Notes: a model not told the origin generated them from the sequence alone. 33,182 nt of DNA from Candidatus Thorarchaeota archaeon (GCA_016840825.1 JAEORN010000186.1:1-33182); one strand, 5' to 3'; numbered from the stretch's first letter, positions 1 through 7,910 are shown. Made by a program: numbers and translations.

Positions 1-177
1 ACTGACGTATCCATGCTTGCGACCTATAGAGGACCACTGATAACTCTAACAATCCTGCTAAAGATAGTACTCGACATACCATGGAGATTGGATAAAGACC
101 TTCAAATTGAAATAAAGACACACAGAAGGAGAGAATCGTTTCAGGAACAACATTCGAAGGATGAGGACATTTGGTGA
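1..177 (+). CDS. C-terminal end of an arrestin-like protein (5' truncated by window edge)
   Basis: Frame 1 is open from the first base to a TGA at 175-177, giving 58 residues with no start in view. The tail has the pattern TYRGPLITLTILLKIVLDIP, then an alternating hydrophobic strand and a charged end (KTHRRRES...KDEDIW). The order 'TY-x-G, hydrophobic beta strand, I-x-I-x-I' recurs near the end of the next gene (TYQGKNLHHDLYLHLKF ... IIIPITLV). I therefore infer a paralogous arrestin/Vps26-like C-terminal beta-sandwich. The stop overlaps the next gene's GTG start in a GTGA arrangement, which indicates one operon with translational coupling. The family assignment rests on a short fragment and on the neighbour. 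Confidence 0.6.
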   Translation, partial: TDVSMLATYRGPLITLTILLKIVLDIPWRLDKDLQIEIKTHRRRESFQEQHSKDEDIW

Positions 178-974
178 AATTATCTATTCAACCGGACCCG
201 ATACATTTCTACAATGGAGGGAATATTACTGGATTCGTGCACATCGAATCTCATGAGTCATTTACCTGTGATGTACTGCATCTGATTCTTCACGCTAACG
301 AGGAAATCAGATTCACCCAAAAGAGTGGAAAAGAATGGTCTGAAACGACAAAACATTTCCAAAAAGATATTGTTCTTGGCAGAGATAAGATCATGAACCA
401 AGGAACTACACGTGTACCATTTTCAATCGAGATACCATATGATGCTCCTCCATCATTTAATGGACATCTTGGAAGGTGTGTGTACACGTTAGAGATTAGG
501 ATGATCACGAATATTTCTGAGATTCAATCAGATACAAGAGAGATCTGGGTCAGAAGCAATATCTCAATGCGAAATCCAAATCCAATTCACATTTCAAAGA
601 ATTCAGCTGATGTCCAATTTGAGAAGGATCTCTTTTGTATTGGAGAGCAGATATCATTCAATTTCAAACTCCTCGAGGACACCCGACTCACTTCATTGAA
701 CATTGAGTTACATAGAACAGAAACTGCAGTCGTTGGTATAATTGAAGGAACATGGTCAAGAAAAGTGGAAAGGATGACAGCTGAAATTGATAACTTGGAT
801 CTGATGAAAGGCATAAACGTGGAATTTGATACTTTCCTTCTGAAGGTACATACCTATCAAGGGAAGAATTTGCATCATGACCTATATCTGCATCTAAAAT
901 TTGGAACCCTTCTTAAGGAAGATAAGACCATCATCATCCCAATAACTCTTGTAGAATGTCCTAAGGCTTTCTAG
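174..974 (+). CDS. Arrestin-like beta-sandwich protein
   Basis: 266 residues, soluble, no signal peptide or membrane segment. The N-terminal half has features of the arrestin/Vps26/Spo0M fold: an early Gly-rich turn and strand (YNGGNITGFVHIES), a strand with alternating hydrophobics (LHLILHANEEI), a proline-rich 'PFSIEIPYDAPPSFNG' stretch near residues 85-105, and 'GRCVYTLEIRMITN', like the central strand of arrestin N domains. The second half (about 135-265) looks like a second beta-sandwich. In eukaryotes this fold scaffolds membrane-protein sorting, and in bacteria Spo0M-type proteins affect sporulation or the cell envelope. The archaeal role is unknown. The start is GTG at 174, which overlaps the upstream TGA (GTGA); TTG at 171 is the alternative. 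No DNA-binding or catalytic motif is visible. The fold call is by pattern only. Confidence 0.65.
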   Translation: MKLSIQPDPIHFYNGGNITGFVHIESHESFTCDVLHLILHANEEIRFTQKSGKEWSETTKHFQKDIVLGRDKIMNQGTTRVPFSIEIPYDAPPSFNGHLGRCVYTLEIRMITNISEIQSDTREIWVRSNISMRNPNPIHISKNSADVQFEKDLFCIGEQISFNFKLLEDTRLTSLNIELHRTETAVVGIIEGTWSRKVERMTAEIDNLDLMKGINVEFDTFLLKVHTYQGKNLHHDLYLHLKFGTLLKEDKTIIIPITLVECPKAF

Positions 975-1010
975 AGAATATGTAGCGCATATCATAATCT
1001 TCAAAATACA

Positions 1011-1018
1011 AATTTAAA
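1011..1018 (+). promoter_or_regulatory. Probable TATA box of the eutA-like gene
   Basis: An AT-only stretch (aatttaaa) lies about 31-38 bp before the ATG at 1049 in the 74-bp gap after the arrestin gene. At archaeal spacing, transcription would begin roughly 5-10 nt before that ATG. The transcript would then be nearly leaderless, in agreement with the lack of a Shine-Dalgarno motif. Confidence 0.45.
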
Positions 1019-1048
1019 CGGTCATACCTGAGAGGCCACGGATAGAAA

Positions 1049-2488
1049 ATGCAAATTAAGACCTCAAAGATGGAACTAACTAGTGTTGGAGTTGACATCG
1101 GTTCATCTACATCACATGTCGTCTTCTCAAGAATCGTATTAGAGAAGGATTTGACCAGCAGAACCGAGAAGTTTGAGATAACAGAGAGGTCAATTATACA
1201 TTCAGGACCCGTACACCTGACTCCTTTCAAAGACGCCAAGAATATTGACTATGAGGCATTACGTGAGCTTCTTCTTGCAGACTATGCTGCAGCTGGTATC
1301 GAAGTGGGAAGCATTGATACAGGCGCGGTTATAATTACAGGAGAGTCTGCTAAAAAGAAGAACGCCGAGGAAATCGTCAATGTGCTAGCTGGAGAGACCG
1401 GGAAATTCGTAGCCGCAACAGCAGGACCCAATTTTGAGTCTGTTCTTGCAGCCTACGGTTCAGGCGCAGTCGCAAAGTCAGAGGAAACCGGACGCACAAT
1501 CATGAATGTTGACATCGGTGGCGGTTCTTCCAATATCGCAGTATGCAAGGATGGAAAAGTGATTGCTACAACGGCTTTGAACGTGGGAGGACGCTTGGTC
1601 GCAACAGATGCAGAAGGTATTATCATACGGCTTGAGGATACGGGAAGGAATGTCGCAAGACAGATAGGTCTCTCAATCGAGGTCGGGGATAAAATAGACG
1701 ATGCAATCAAGCTCCAACTAGCTCGAGCCCTCTCAGAAGCATTGGTAGAAGTACTGAAAGGACCACCTAAATCAAGTTTGGCTGAGATGCTCATGATGGC
1801 AGAGCCTATGAACTACGTAGGCGAAATTGATGATATCACATTCTCAGGTGGAGTTGCAGAGTACATATATGGAACTGAGAACGGGAACTTCTACGACCTA
1901 GGTCTCTTCATCGCTAATGAAATCAAGGATTTGGCTAAAGCAAATAATCTGCCCGTTGCTGAACCTGCTCATAAGATTCGGGCTACTGTTATTGGTGCCG
2001 GTCAATTCAATCTGCAAGTGAGTGGTTCAACCACATTCCTGTCAGCAGGATTGAAATATCCACTGAGGAATCTTCCTGCTGTAGTTCCGCATATCCCACG
2101 AACCAAGACAAAGGCAGAGGATGTTACAGCGGCGATTAAAGAAGCATTCAAGCTCTTTGACATGGAAGAAGGTGTTGATGAGATGATCATTGCATTCAAT
2201 GATGCTGTGAGACCTTCGTATGAGAATCTAACTGAGTTCGCCAAGGGAGTTGTAGCTGCCTTGCCTAGAACCATCGCTTCAGGCAAGCCTTTGCTGATGT
2301 GCTTTGATTCAGACATTGGGAATAGTGTTGGGAATGTGATGCGTCGCGAAACTGGTGTCAGCAATGATATCCTTTCCATAGATGAGATTGCCCTGAATGC
2401 AGGAGATTTCGTAGATATTGGTGAGCCTATCATTGAAGGTGTCGTTGTCCCTGTTGTTGTGAAAACATTGGTCTTTGATTCCAGCTAA
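1049..2488 (+). CDS. eutA: EutA-like ethanolamine ammonia-lyase reactivating factor
   Basis: 479 residues, the usual EutA length. It shows the ASKHA-fold phosphate loops: an N-terminal 'GVDIGSSTSHVVFSR' (about residues 14-28) and a second 'NVDIGGGSSNIAV' near 153-165. It also has the EutA-typical 'AVIITGESAKKKNA' (about 93-106), 'AGPNFESVLAAYGSGA' and 'LNVGGRLVATDAEG'. Bacterial EutA uses ATP to exchange damaged cobalamin out of ethanolamine ammonia-lyase (EutBC). The match to that family is strong along the whole length. No EutB, EutC, EutH or shell protein is encoded in this window, so either EutBC lies elsewhere or this copy serves another B12 enzyme. ATG 1049 is chosen because of the TATA spacing; ATG 1070 (MELTSVGVD) is a good alternative. 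The 3' end overlaps the convergent gene by 4 bp. Confidence 0.88.
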   Translation: MQIKTSKMELTSVGVDIGSSTSHVVFSRIVLEKDLTSRTEKFEITERSIIHSGPVHLTPFKDAKNIDYEALRELLLADYAAAGIEVGSIDTGAVIITGESAKKKNAEEIVNVLAGETGKFVAATAGPNFESVLAAYGSGAVAKSEETGRTIMNVDIGGGSSNIAVCKDGKVIATTALNVGGRLVATDAEGIIIRLEDTGRNVARQIGLSIEVGDKIDDAIKLQLARALSEALVEVLKGPPKSSLAEMLMMAEPMNYVGEIDDITFSGGVAEYIYGTENGNFYDLGLFIANEIKDLAKANNLPVAEPAHKIRATVIGAGQFNLQVSGSTTFLSAGLKYPLRNLPAVVPHIPRTKTKAEDVTAAIKEAFKLFDMEEGVDEMIIAFNDAVRPSYENLTEFAKGVVAALPRTIASGKPLLMCFDSDIGNSVGNVMRRETGVSNDILSIDEIALNAGDFVDIGEPIIEGVVVPVVVKTLVFDSS

Positions 2489-3615
2489 TGTTTAGCTTTG
2501 AATCTATACAACGAGATAACAATGACAATACCTAGAAGAGCAATGGAAATTCCTCCTATGGCAAACAAAGTTTCCGTTGACTGAATTGAACTCATCTCAA
2601 TGGTGTCAGTATAAGACGTCTGTGAACTTCGATATCCGAAGGTATTTCCAGAGAAAGCATCAGCATATACTTCCGCGTCATATTCATCATTGGTTTCATC
2701 TGTAAGTGATAGGATCCAAGCCAAGCGCCAAGATCTATCCGAATTCTCATTCTGAGGTGTTATTTTAACTAAAGCAATCTCAGCTGGCCCCCATATTGGA
2801 GATTCGACATTCGAAATTTCAGGGACCTGCAATAATGCAATTTGTTCTGCCACAATAGGTTTCAAGACGCCTGTCAGATCGAGTTGACCAATCCCAACCC
2901 ACGAATACTTGTAATAAGAAATTCCTCGAGTAAATGCAGAAGCTCTGGCAAGAATTTGGGAGTCTTCCACCCGTACAGATCCTGAGTATTCTTGGAAGAC
3001 CAGGGAATAAAACCTTTGACAATCATAGGGTTCACCTTTAATGTATCGGGCTGTGTTGGGCAATGTAATGTTCTCAGTTTCAAGGAAATTCATCACTAAC
3101 GTTTCAGCTTCTTCTAAATCGAGTACAGTAGGGTCGAAATCATGTAGGTACTTGCTCTCATACTCGATGACCGAACCTGTAACAGCATCAACCGTCACAA
3201 ATGCATAGAAATCAACATGCGTGAAATAAAAGGTCCATGAGGGAGGAGAAGTTGAGTTTGTATGACTGAACATTGACCAAGAGATAAGATCAGGACCAAC
3301 TCGATATAACCAGTCCTCAGCAGTTTCTAAAGCCTCATCGTAGTCAATCATCACTTGTGGGACAAACTCGGAATAATCAGTTTCATATACAAGAGGACGT
3401 ATGGTACGAGTATCATAGGCATGTGGATATATTGCAGAAGATCCATCATCTCCAATGAATTCTGCAAAGACTGAATCAGAAATTGGTTCTCCTATATATG
3501 TAACTCCCTCACTATCCCACAAGTTTAGTGAATAATTTAGGAACGGTAGAATTGCTGTTGAAGAGAGTGAGATGACGAGGACGATAACCATCATTCTCGA
3601 ATGCTTTTGATTCAA
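2485..3615 (-). CDS. Membrane-anchored extracytoplasmic protein with PepSY-like repeats
   Basis: 376 residues. An N-terminal signal or anchor helix (residues about 8-28, preceded by K, H, R) and a C-terminal transmembrane helix (about 350-370, followed by RFKAKH) bracket a soluble domain that should face outside. That domain contains two copies of a pattern typical of PepSY/YcdB-like modules. These are a helical stretch such as 'YDEALETAEDWLYRVGP' followed by aromatic strands ending in 'VDAVTGSVIEYES', and later 'WRLAWILSLTDE' ending 'YADAFSGNTFGYRS'. PepSY modules are often protease-inhibitory or regulatory, but no specific function can be assigned. The longest start is TTG 3615; it is preferred over ATG 3594 because it supplies the positive n-region expected of a signal sequence. 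A TATA-like ctataagt on the minus strand near 3662-3669 fits a promoter. Confidence 0.65.
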   Translation of the reverse strand: MNQKHSRMMVIVLVISLSSTAILPFLNYSLNLWDSEGVTYIGEPISDSVFAEFIGDDGSSAIYPHAYDTRTIRPLVYETDYSEFVPQVMIDYDEALETAEDWLYRVGPDLISWSMFSHTNSTSPPSWTFYFTHVDFYAFVTVDAVTGSVIEYESKYLHDFDPTVLDLEEAETLVMNFLETENITLPNTARYIKGEPYDCQRFYSLVFQEYSGSVRVEDSQILARASAFTRGISYYKYSWVGIGQLDLTGVLKPIVAEQIALLQVPEISNVESPIWGPAEIALVKITPQNENSDRSWRLAWILSLTDETNDEYDAEVYADAFSGNTFGYRSSQTSYTDTIEMSSIQSTETLFAIGGISIALLGIVIVISLYRFKAKH

Positions 3616-3719
3616 ATTTGAAACCCCAAGGACTAGAATAATGTCAATCTTGTAATTTTACTTATAGGCTTAAGGTTATGAACCAAAAGTACTTCATCGG
3701 TATTCACAAGTGAAAAGAT

Positions 3720-4610
3720 ATGACTGAGAAAGGTTCTGAATTCGAGATTGGGCCACTCCGGGAGTCGGACAAAGAAGACATCATGGAAATAGCAAAGCAT
3801 ACGTGGGATGGTCATGACTATCTAGTATATTCGTTTCCAAAATGGATTGCTGATCCGAACTCACATACCGCTGCGATTAGGATAAAGAATAAGGTCGTTT
3901 CAGTTGCGAATCTTCGTGTCATTGATGATGGACAGACAGGTTGGATGGAAGGATTACGTGTCCATCATGAGTACAGAGGGAAAGGACTTGCCTCAGTAAT
4001 GACGAGGTATATCGTGAAGACAGCAGTCGATCTAGGTGTGAAAAGACTCCGTTATACTACTGCGTCTGATAATGTACAATCGCTACATCTTGCAAGCGCT
4101 GTGGGTATGTCAATTAAGTTTGAGATGGGTGGTCTTTGGCAAGAGGACATGAATACTATCACCTGGCGTTATCGCAACATGCCTATCAAGCAAGTGGCTC
4201 CTGAGGAAATCCCAACGGAAATTTATGAGTCAGATCTCATCCCATATGATATCCTAGTTCACGATTGGAAAGCATATGATATCTCACCTAAGATATTGAA
4301 AGTGTTAAGTGATAGCTCCTCGTTTTGGATTCAAGAACTCAATGGAGAAATCGCTGCATTCTCTATAGGTGGAGAAAGGTATGAGGGAGATACCAGATAC
4401 TGGACCGCAACAATATACGCAAAGGACGATACATCATTTCTAGACCATCTCTCTCATCATCTTGAGATTGCTTCAGAAGACTATGGTGGCTTCTTTGCAG
4501 CATATCCTATACGGTTTATGAGCTTGGTTTCAACACTGAAATGGGCAAATACAAATGAAGATCCATTTGGTGAAGATACACGAATGGTCCTTCTAGAGCG
4601 AGTTCTTTAG
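3720..4610 (+). CDS. GNAT-family N-acetyltransferase (two-domain)
   Basis: 296 residues. The first half is a standard GNAT domain. It has 'IGPLRESDKEDIMEIAKHTW' at the N-terminus, a central strand 'GWMEGLRVHHEYRGKGLA' (about 75-92) carrying the acetyl-CoA pyrophosphate loop (R-G-K-G-x-A), and 'ASDNVQSLHLASAVGM', a typical motif B. The second half (about 160-296) has no acetyl-CoA loop but resembles a degenerate GNAT-like domain ('FWIQELNGEIAAFSIGGERY', then a helix and 'GGFFAAYPIRF'). The same layout occurs in NAT16/histidine-acetyltransferase-type proteins, so an amino-acid or small-amine substrate is possible but not shown. It is a single gene, divergent from the 2485-3615 gene. No Shine-Dalgarno is evident, and a leaderless or short-leader transcript is likely. 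Confidence 0.82.
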   Translation: MTEKGSEFEIGPLRESDKEDIMEIAKHTWDGHDYLVYSFPKWIADPNSHTAAIRIKNKVVSVANLRVIDDGQTGWMEGLRVHHEYRGKGLASVMTRYIVKTAVDLGVKRLRYTTASDNVQSLHLASAVGMSIKFEMGGLWQEDMNTITWRYRNMPIKQVAPEEIPTEIYESDLIPYDILVHDWKAYDISPKILKVLSDSSSFWIQELNGEIAAFSIGGERYEGDTRYWTATIYAKDDTSFLDHLSHHLEIASEDYGGFFAAYPIRFMSLVSTLKWANTNEDPFGEDTRMVLLERVL

Positions 4611-4667
4611 CTCGTCCACAATTCATAAGTAGAACCGCTATCTGAAGCAAAGCGGAGAGAGCCATAG

Positions 4668-5591
4668 ATGCAAACGAATACAACTAGCACTGCTACCATA
4701 ACTCCACCAGATTTTGGAGTAGATCCATTTGGATATATTGGGTTCTTCTTGGAGCAGAGCTGGAACTATATCTTTCTAGCAGTATCTCTATTCATTTTAC
4801 TCATAGCGTACATCCTAATAGTCAGAATAATGAGAAAGACCCTGAAAGCTGTTGGAATGGGGCCAGGCGGTGCCACAGGCATAACCTTAGTCATTCGATT
4901 GTTTTTCTTTGTAATGGCAATTTCAATTTCGATAAACATGCTCGGTACAGATGTAACCACTGTTCTCTCAATAACTGCAATCTTTGGAACCGCCATAGGT
5001 TTGGCTTTTTCACAGGCATTAAGTAACATAGTGAGTGGATTCTATGTATTGGTGGCCAGACCATTCAAAGTTGGAGATTATGTCCGAATAGGCAGTGCTG
5101 AGGGTATTGTTAGGGAGATCACTCTGAACTACACCAGGATACTCCTTCCTGATGAAACAAAGCAGTTAGTACCCAATAGCAAGATTGTATCAAGTGAGGT
5201 CACTAATTTTAGAATTAATATTCAAGATTATATACAGACCACTCAAGAGGATATTGAAGAAGCTGAAGAAGATAGAAACTATAGAAAGATGTTTCGAAAA
5301 GCAGTGACTCAGCTCAAGAAAATAACATTGGAAGAAGAGGCTTATAGATACACATTCGATCTGACCTATCATATGAGTTATGATCATGGAGAACTCAGAA
5401 AACGTTTCGAAAAAGTATGCGATGATTGGGCATCAGTTTTTCTTATCAGGCCAGAATACCAAGTTTGGGCGGCACCAAATGCTGGGCTCACATATCGTTT
5501 CGCAATAATTGTCAGAAAGCCTATGACCATTATAAAACGAGTCGGAGATTTCATGAACGACCTTACAACGGTATATGATACTCAGCAGTAA
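4668..5591 (+). CDS. mscS: MscS-family small-conductance mechanosensitive channel
   Basis: 307 residues. There are three membrane helices (about 33-53, 70-92 and the pore-lining 97-130). The pore helix region 'GTAIGLAFSQALSNIVSGFY' has the Gly/Ala/Ser packing pattern of MscS TM3. It is followed by the beta-domain 'RPFKVGDYVRIGSAEGIVRE' and 'LVPNSKIVSSEVTNF', the best-conserved MscS signature. Residues 190-300 form the usual alpha/beta cytoplasmic vestibule with a charged insertion (EDIEEAEEDRN). The channel releases solutes on hypo-osmotic shock. The TAA overlaps the ATG of the CorA gene (TAATG). A GGAG lies 10 nt before ATG 4668, and a TATA-like cataagta sits near 4624. Confidence 0.92.
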   Translation: MQTNTTSTATITPPDFGVDPFGYIGFFLEQSWNYIFLAVSLFILLIAYILIVRIMRKTLKAVGMGPGGATGITLVIRLFFFVMAISISINMLGTDVTTVLSITAIFGTAIGLAFSQALSNIVSGFYVLVARPFKVGDYVRIGSAEGIVREITLNYTRILLPDETKQLVPNSKIVSSEVTNFRINIQDYIQTTQEDIEEAEEDRNYRKMFRKAVTQLKKITLEEEAYRYTFDLTYHMSYDHGELRKRFEKVCDDWASVFLIRPEYQVWAAPNAGLTYRFAIIVRKPMTIIKRVGDFMNDLTTVYDTQQ

Positions 5592-6661
5592 TGGAGTGTA
5601 TTATCATGGATGACCATGGATCATCTAAAGTGGGACTTCCCCCAGGAACAGTTGTTCACACGGGTCCAAAACGAGTAGATACAATGACATTGAGAATCGT
5701 TGATTATGACCCAACCAACTTGGACATTTTACCAAACGAAATAGTAGACCAGTGTAAACCTCTCAAAGACTCTGGTAAAACCAGGTGGATTCATGTGAAT
5801 GGTGTGCATGAAGTCGATAAAATTGAGGAATTAGCAACGAATTTTGATATCCATCCACTGATTATTGAAGATATATCAAGTACGGATCAAAGACCCAAAG
5901 TAGAGATACTAACAAATGGAGTGTACGTAGTACTGAAGGCTTTCACGTATGATAAGGAGAATGATGCTATCTTCTCCGAGCAGGTTAGTATTATCCTTGG
6001 TAAGGGCTTTGTCCTATCATTTCAGGAATCAGCAGACGATTTATTTGAGCCAATTCTTAAACGATTAGTACATCAAGAAACTAGAATCCGGCGGAATTAC
6101 TCTGACTATCTCACTTATGCGCTTGTGGACCTTATTGTTGACAACTATTTTCTAGCCCTTGAGGTAATTGGTGATAAAATAGAAGAACTAGAGAATGAAA
6201 TTGTCGAAAGACCGAGAGAGGATATGTTGGGCTCGATTTACTCATTGAAAAGGAATCTCCTGTTGATGAGGAAGTATATTTGGCCAATGAGGGAAGTTGT
6301 CTTCAGATTAAATCGCGATGAAGCAACATTGATCCAAGAAGATACACAGGTCTATCTTAGAGACCTATATGACCATGTCATCCGTGCTACAGACCATATC
6401 GAAACATATCGGGACTCACTTACAACAATGCTGGATATCTACCTTACAAGCATCAACAACAGAATGAATGAGGTCATGAAGGTTCTCACAGTAATTTCAA
6501 CGATATTCATTCCAGCTACCTTTCTGGCATCCATCTATGGTATGAACTTCATAGATATGCCCGAGTTGAATTTTCCGTATGGATATCCGATTCTTCTCAT
6601 AATCATGTTAGTTTTGGGCATCCTACTTCTCATATACTTCAGACATCTGAAGTGGATTTAG
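5591..6661 (+). CDS. corA: CorA-family magnesium transporter
   Basis: 356 residues. It has the CorA layout: an N-terminal alpha/beta cytoplasmic domain with 'TRWIHVNGVHEVDKIEELA' and 'FDIHPLIIEDI' (about 65-100), a long stalk helix (about 240-310), then TM1 with the hallmark Y-G-M-N at 316-319, a short periplasmic loop rich in Pro and Tyr, TM2, and a basic tail (RHLKW). It is a pentameric Mg2+/Co2+ channel gated by cytoplasmic Mg2+. It is coupled to the MscS gene: the ATG at 5591 overlaps the TAA. The in-frame ATG at 5606 has a GGAG 9 nt upstream and may be the main start, which would remove five residues (MECII). Its 3' end precedes the thioesterase gene without a gap. Confidence 0.92.
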   Translation: MECIIMDDHGSSKVGLPPGTVVHTGPKRVDTMTLRIVDYDPTNLDILPNEIVDQCKPLKDSGKTRWIHVNGVHEVDKIEELATNFDIHPLIIEDISSTDQRPKVEILTNGVYVVLKAFTYDKENDAIFSEQVSIILGKGFVLSFQESADDLFEPILKRLVHQETRIRRNYSDYLTYALVDLIVDNYFLALEVIGDKIEELENEIVERPREDMLGSIYSLKRNLLLMRKYIWPMREVVFRLNRDEATLIQEDTQVYLRDLYDHVIRATDHIETYRDSLTTMLDIYLTSINNRMNEVMKVLTVISTIFIPATFLASIYGMNFIDMPELNFPYGYPILLIIMLVLGILLLIYFRHLKWI

Positions 6662-6678
6662 TATTGGAGGAAAGCAGA

Positions 6679-7158
6679 TTGGAAAAGACAGTAGAAGAAT
6701 CACGAACAGTCATGACTCAAACAGTATTCCCTAATGACGTCAATAATAATGGAACACTATATGGTGGCAAACTCCTAGATTGGATTGACACGATTGCAGG
6801 AATCGTTGCAAAGAGGCATTGTAGATCAAATGTGGTTACAGCATCCATTGACTCTCTTAGTTTCTTGAATCCGATATTCCAGAGAGATATTGTAAATCTA
6901 GAAGCATGGGTAAATTTTGTTGGTAGAACCTCTATGGAGATTGAGGTCAGAGTGACATCTGAGAATCCAGTCACTGCTGAAACGACGAAGACATGTAGAG
7001 CCTTTCTCACCTACGTTGCAACGGATGAGAATGGAAAGCCAAAGGAAGTACCTAGATTGAAAATTCATTCAGAAGAGGAGCAACAGAGATCTGATATGGC
7101 AAAGGAAAGGCGTGCTGAACGTCTTAGGTCACTTAACCTTGAGCCAATTGAATGGTGA
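6679..7158 (+). CDS. Hotdog-fold acyl-CoA thioesterase (YciA/BACH type)
   Basis: About 159 residues. The family signature is clear: 'TVEESRTVMTQTVFPND', then 'NNNGTLYGGKLLDWIDTIAG' with the Asn and Asp typical of acyl-CoA hydrolases of this type, followed by 'ASIDSLSFLNPI' and 'NLEAWVNFVGRTSMEIEVRV'. It hydrolyses acyl-CoA to free acid and CoA; chain-length preference cannot be read from the sequence. TTG at 6679 is chosen because GGAGG (6666-6670) lies 8 nt upstream and the product then starts MEKTVEES, as in homologues. An upstream in-frame GTG at 6652 overlaps the CorA end but has no such site. It is the last gene of the MscS-CorA operon and ends before a hairpin shared with the convergent hdr operon. 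Confidence 0.88.
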   Translation: MEKTVEESRTVMTQTVFPNDVNNNGTLYGGKLLDWIDTIAGIVAKRHCRSNVVTASIDSLSFLNPIFQRDIVNLEAWVNFVGRTSMEIEVRVTSENPVTAETTKTCRAFLTYVATDENGKPKEVPRLKIHSEEEQQRSDMAKERRAERLRSLNLEPIEW

Positions 7159-7200
7159 ATTGAAGTAGAAGAGATGATGATATAGCATATCAGATGAATG

Positions 7201-7245
7201 AAAAAGAATCGAAGAAGTACAGTCTATCATTGACTATACTTCTTT
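7201..7245 (-). terminator. Hairpin plus T5, terminator of the hdr operon
   Basis: An imperfect stem runs from 7211 to 7245, with agaagta-c-agtc pairing to gact-a-tacttct, one mismatch and a 7-nt loop. On the minus strand it is followed by five T residues (7201-7205). It overlaps the stop codon of the last hdr-operon gene and lies between convergent operons, so it may act in both directions. Confidence 0.55.
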
Positions 7246-7467
7246 CAGAGCGTAGACAAGCTCATGGTCGACCTCATCTACAACCTCAACTTTGCCCCAC
7301 TTTAGGAGACCTATAAGGTTCCAGACAATCAGATCCTTTTCCATATCGGTCTTAACAGCGATTCCTGAAACCGTATCTCTTCCCTTTGATAGGACAAGTT
7401 GTATCTCTTGCCTTTGCTTTCGAATATCGCTTCGTTTTTGTTCAAAGAAAGGTGCAAATCTTCTCAT
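7234..7467 (-). CDS. Small helical, possibly winged-helix protein ending the hdr operon
   Basis: About 77 residues. I do not recognise a named family. The second half ('DTVSGIAVKTDMEKDLIVWNLIGLLKWGKVEVVDEV') looks like a small winged helix: a helix-turn-helix-like segment, a further helix, then a K-V-E-V-V wing strand. The N-terminus is basic (MRRFAPFFEQKRSDIRKQRQ). The start is ATG 7467, which overlaps the mvhD stop as ATGA and has GAGGG 7 nt upstream; ATG 7473 is the alternative. This tight coupling argues that it is made with the Hdr complex, perhaps as a regulator or an accessory protein. No metal-binding Cys are present, so it is not an electron carrier. Confidence 0.6.
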   Translation of the reverse strand: MRRFAPFFEQKRSDIRKQRQEIQLVLSKGRDTVSGIAVKTDMEKDLIVWNLIGLLKWGKVEVVDEVDHELVYALKEV

Positions 7468-7910
7468 TTCCATTCCCTCTCAATTGGTCCAATCTCCTTG
7501 ACCTGTTCAATTAGCATACGAACTCCGTCAGCGAAAATCTGTGCTTCTGATGCACTCGCCCATTGTAGACGCACGCGTTTCGGATTTACTCCTGCCTGTT
7601 CGATGACCTGTTCCAAGAGTGCCCACCGTGCACGTAGCTTCAGGTTCCCACTAGTATAATGACAGTCACCAGGATGGCAACCACTGACCAGAACACCATC
7701 AGCTCCCATATCAAGTGCCGCTAGGATGAACTCGACATCTATACGACCTGTGCAATTGACTCTCAGGATTCTTGCATTCGGGGGGTACTGGATGCGTGAT
7801 GTACCAGCAAGGTCTGCACCAGCATAGGAACACCAGTTGCAGCAGTATGCAACAATACGAGGTTCCCATTCTTTCTCGACTTCATGTTGAGTTACTGCTT
7901 GTGTCATCAT
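7464..7910 (-). CDS. mvhD: MvhD/FlpD-like iron-sulfur subunit (electron entry to HdrA)
   Basis: 148 residues matching the MvhD/FlpD [2Fe-2S] protein family. Cys positions are C23, C24 and C27 (AYCCNWCSYAGADLAG), C53 (RVNCTGRID), and C78 and C83 (SGCHPGDCHYTSGN). In methanogens MvhD passes electrons from hydrogenase or formate dehydrogenase to HdrA for flavin-based bifurcation. No hydrogenase or formate dehydrogenase gene lies beside it here. The start ATG 7910 overlaps the upstream hdrA stop as ATGA and has GGAGG 6 nt before it. In QmoB of sulfate reducers an MvhD-like domain is fused to an HdrA-like protein; here the two are separate adjacent genes. Confidence 0.92.
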   Translation of the reverse strand: MMTQAVTQHEVEKEWEPRIVAYCCNWCSYAGADLAGTSRIQYPPNARILRVNCTGRIDVEFILAALDMGADGVLVSGCHPGDCHYTSGNLKLRARWALLEQVIEQAGVNPKRVRLQWASASEAQIFADGVRMLIEQVKEIGPIEREWK

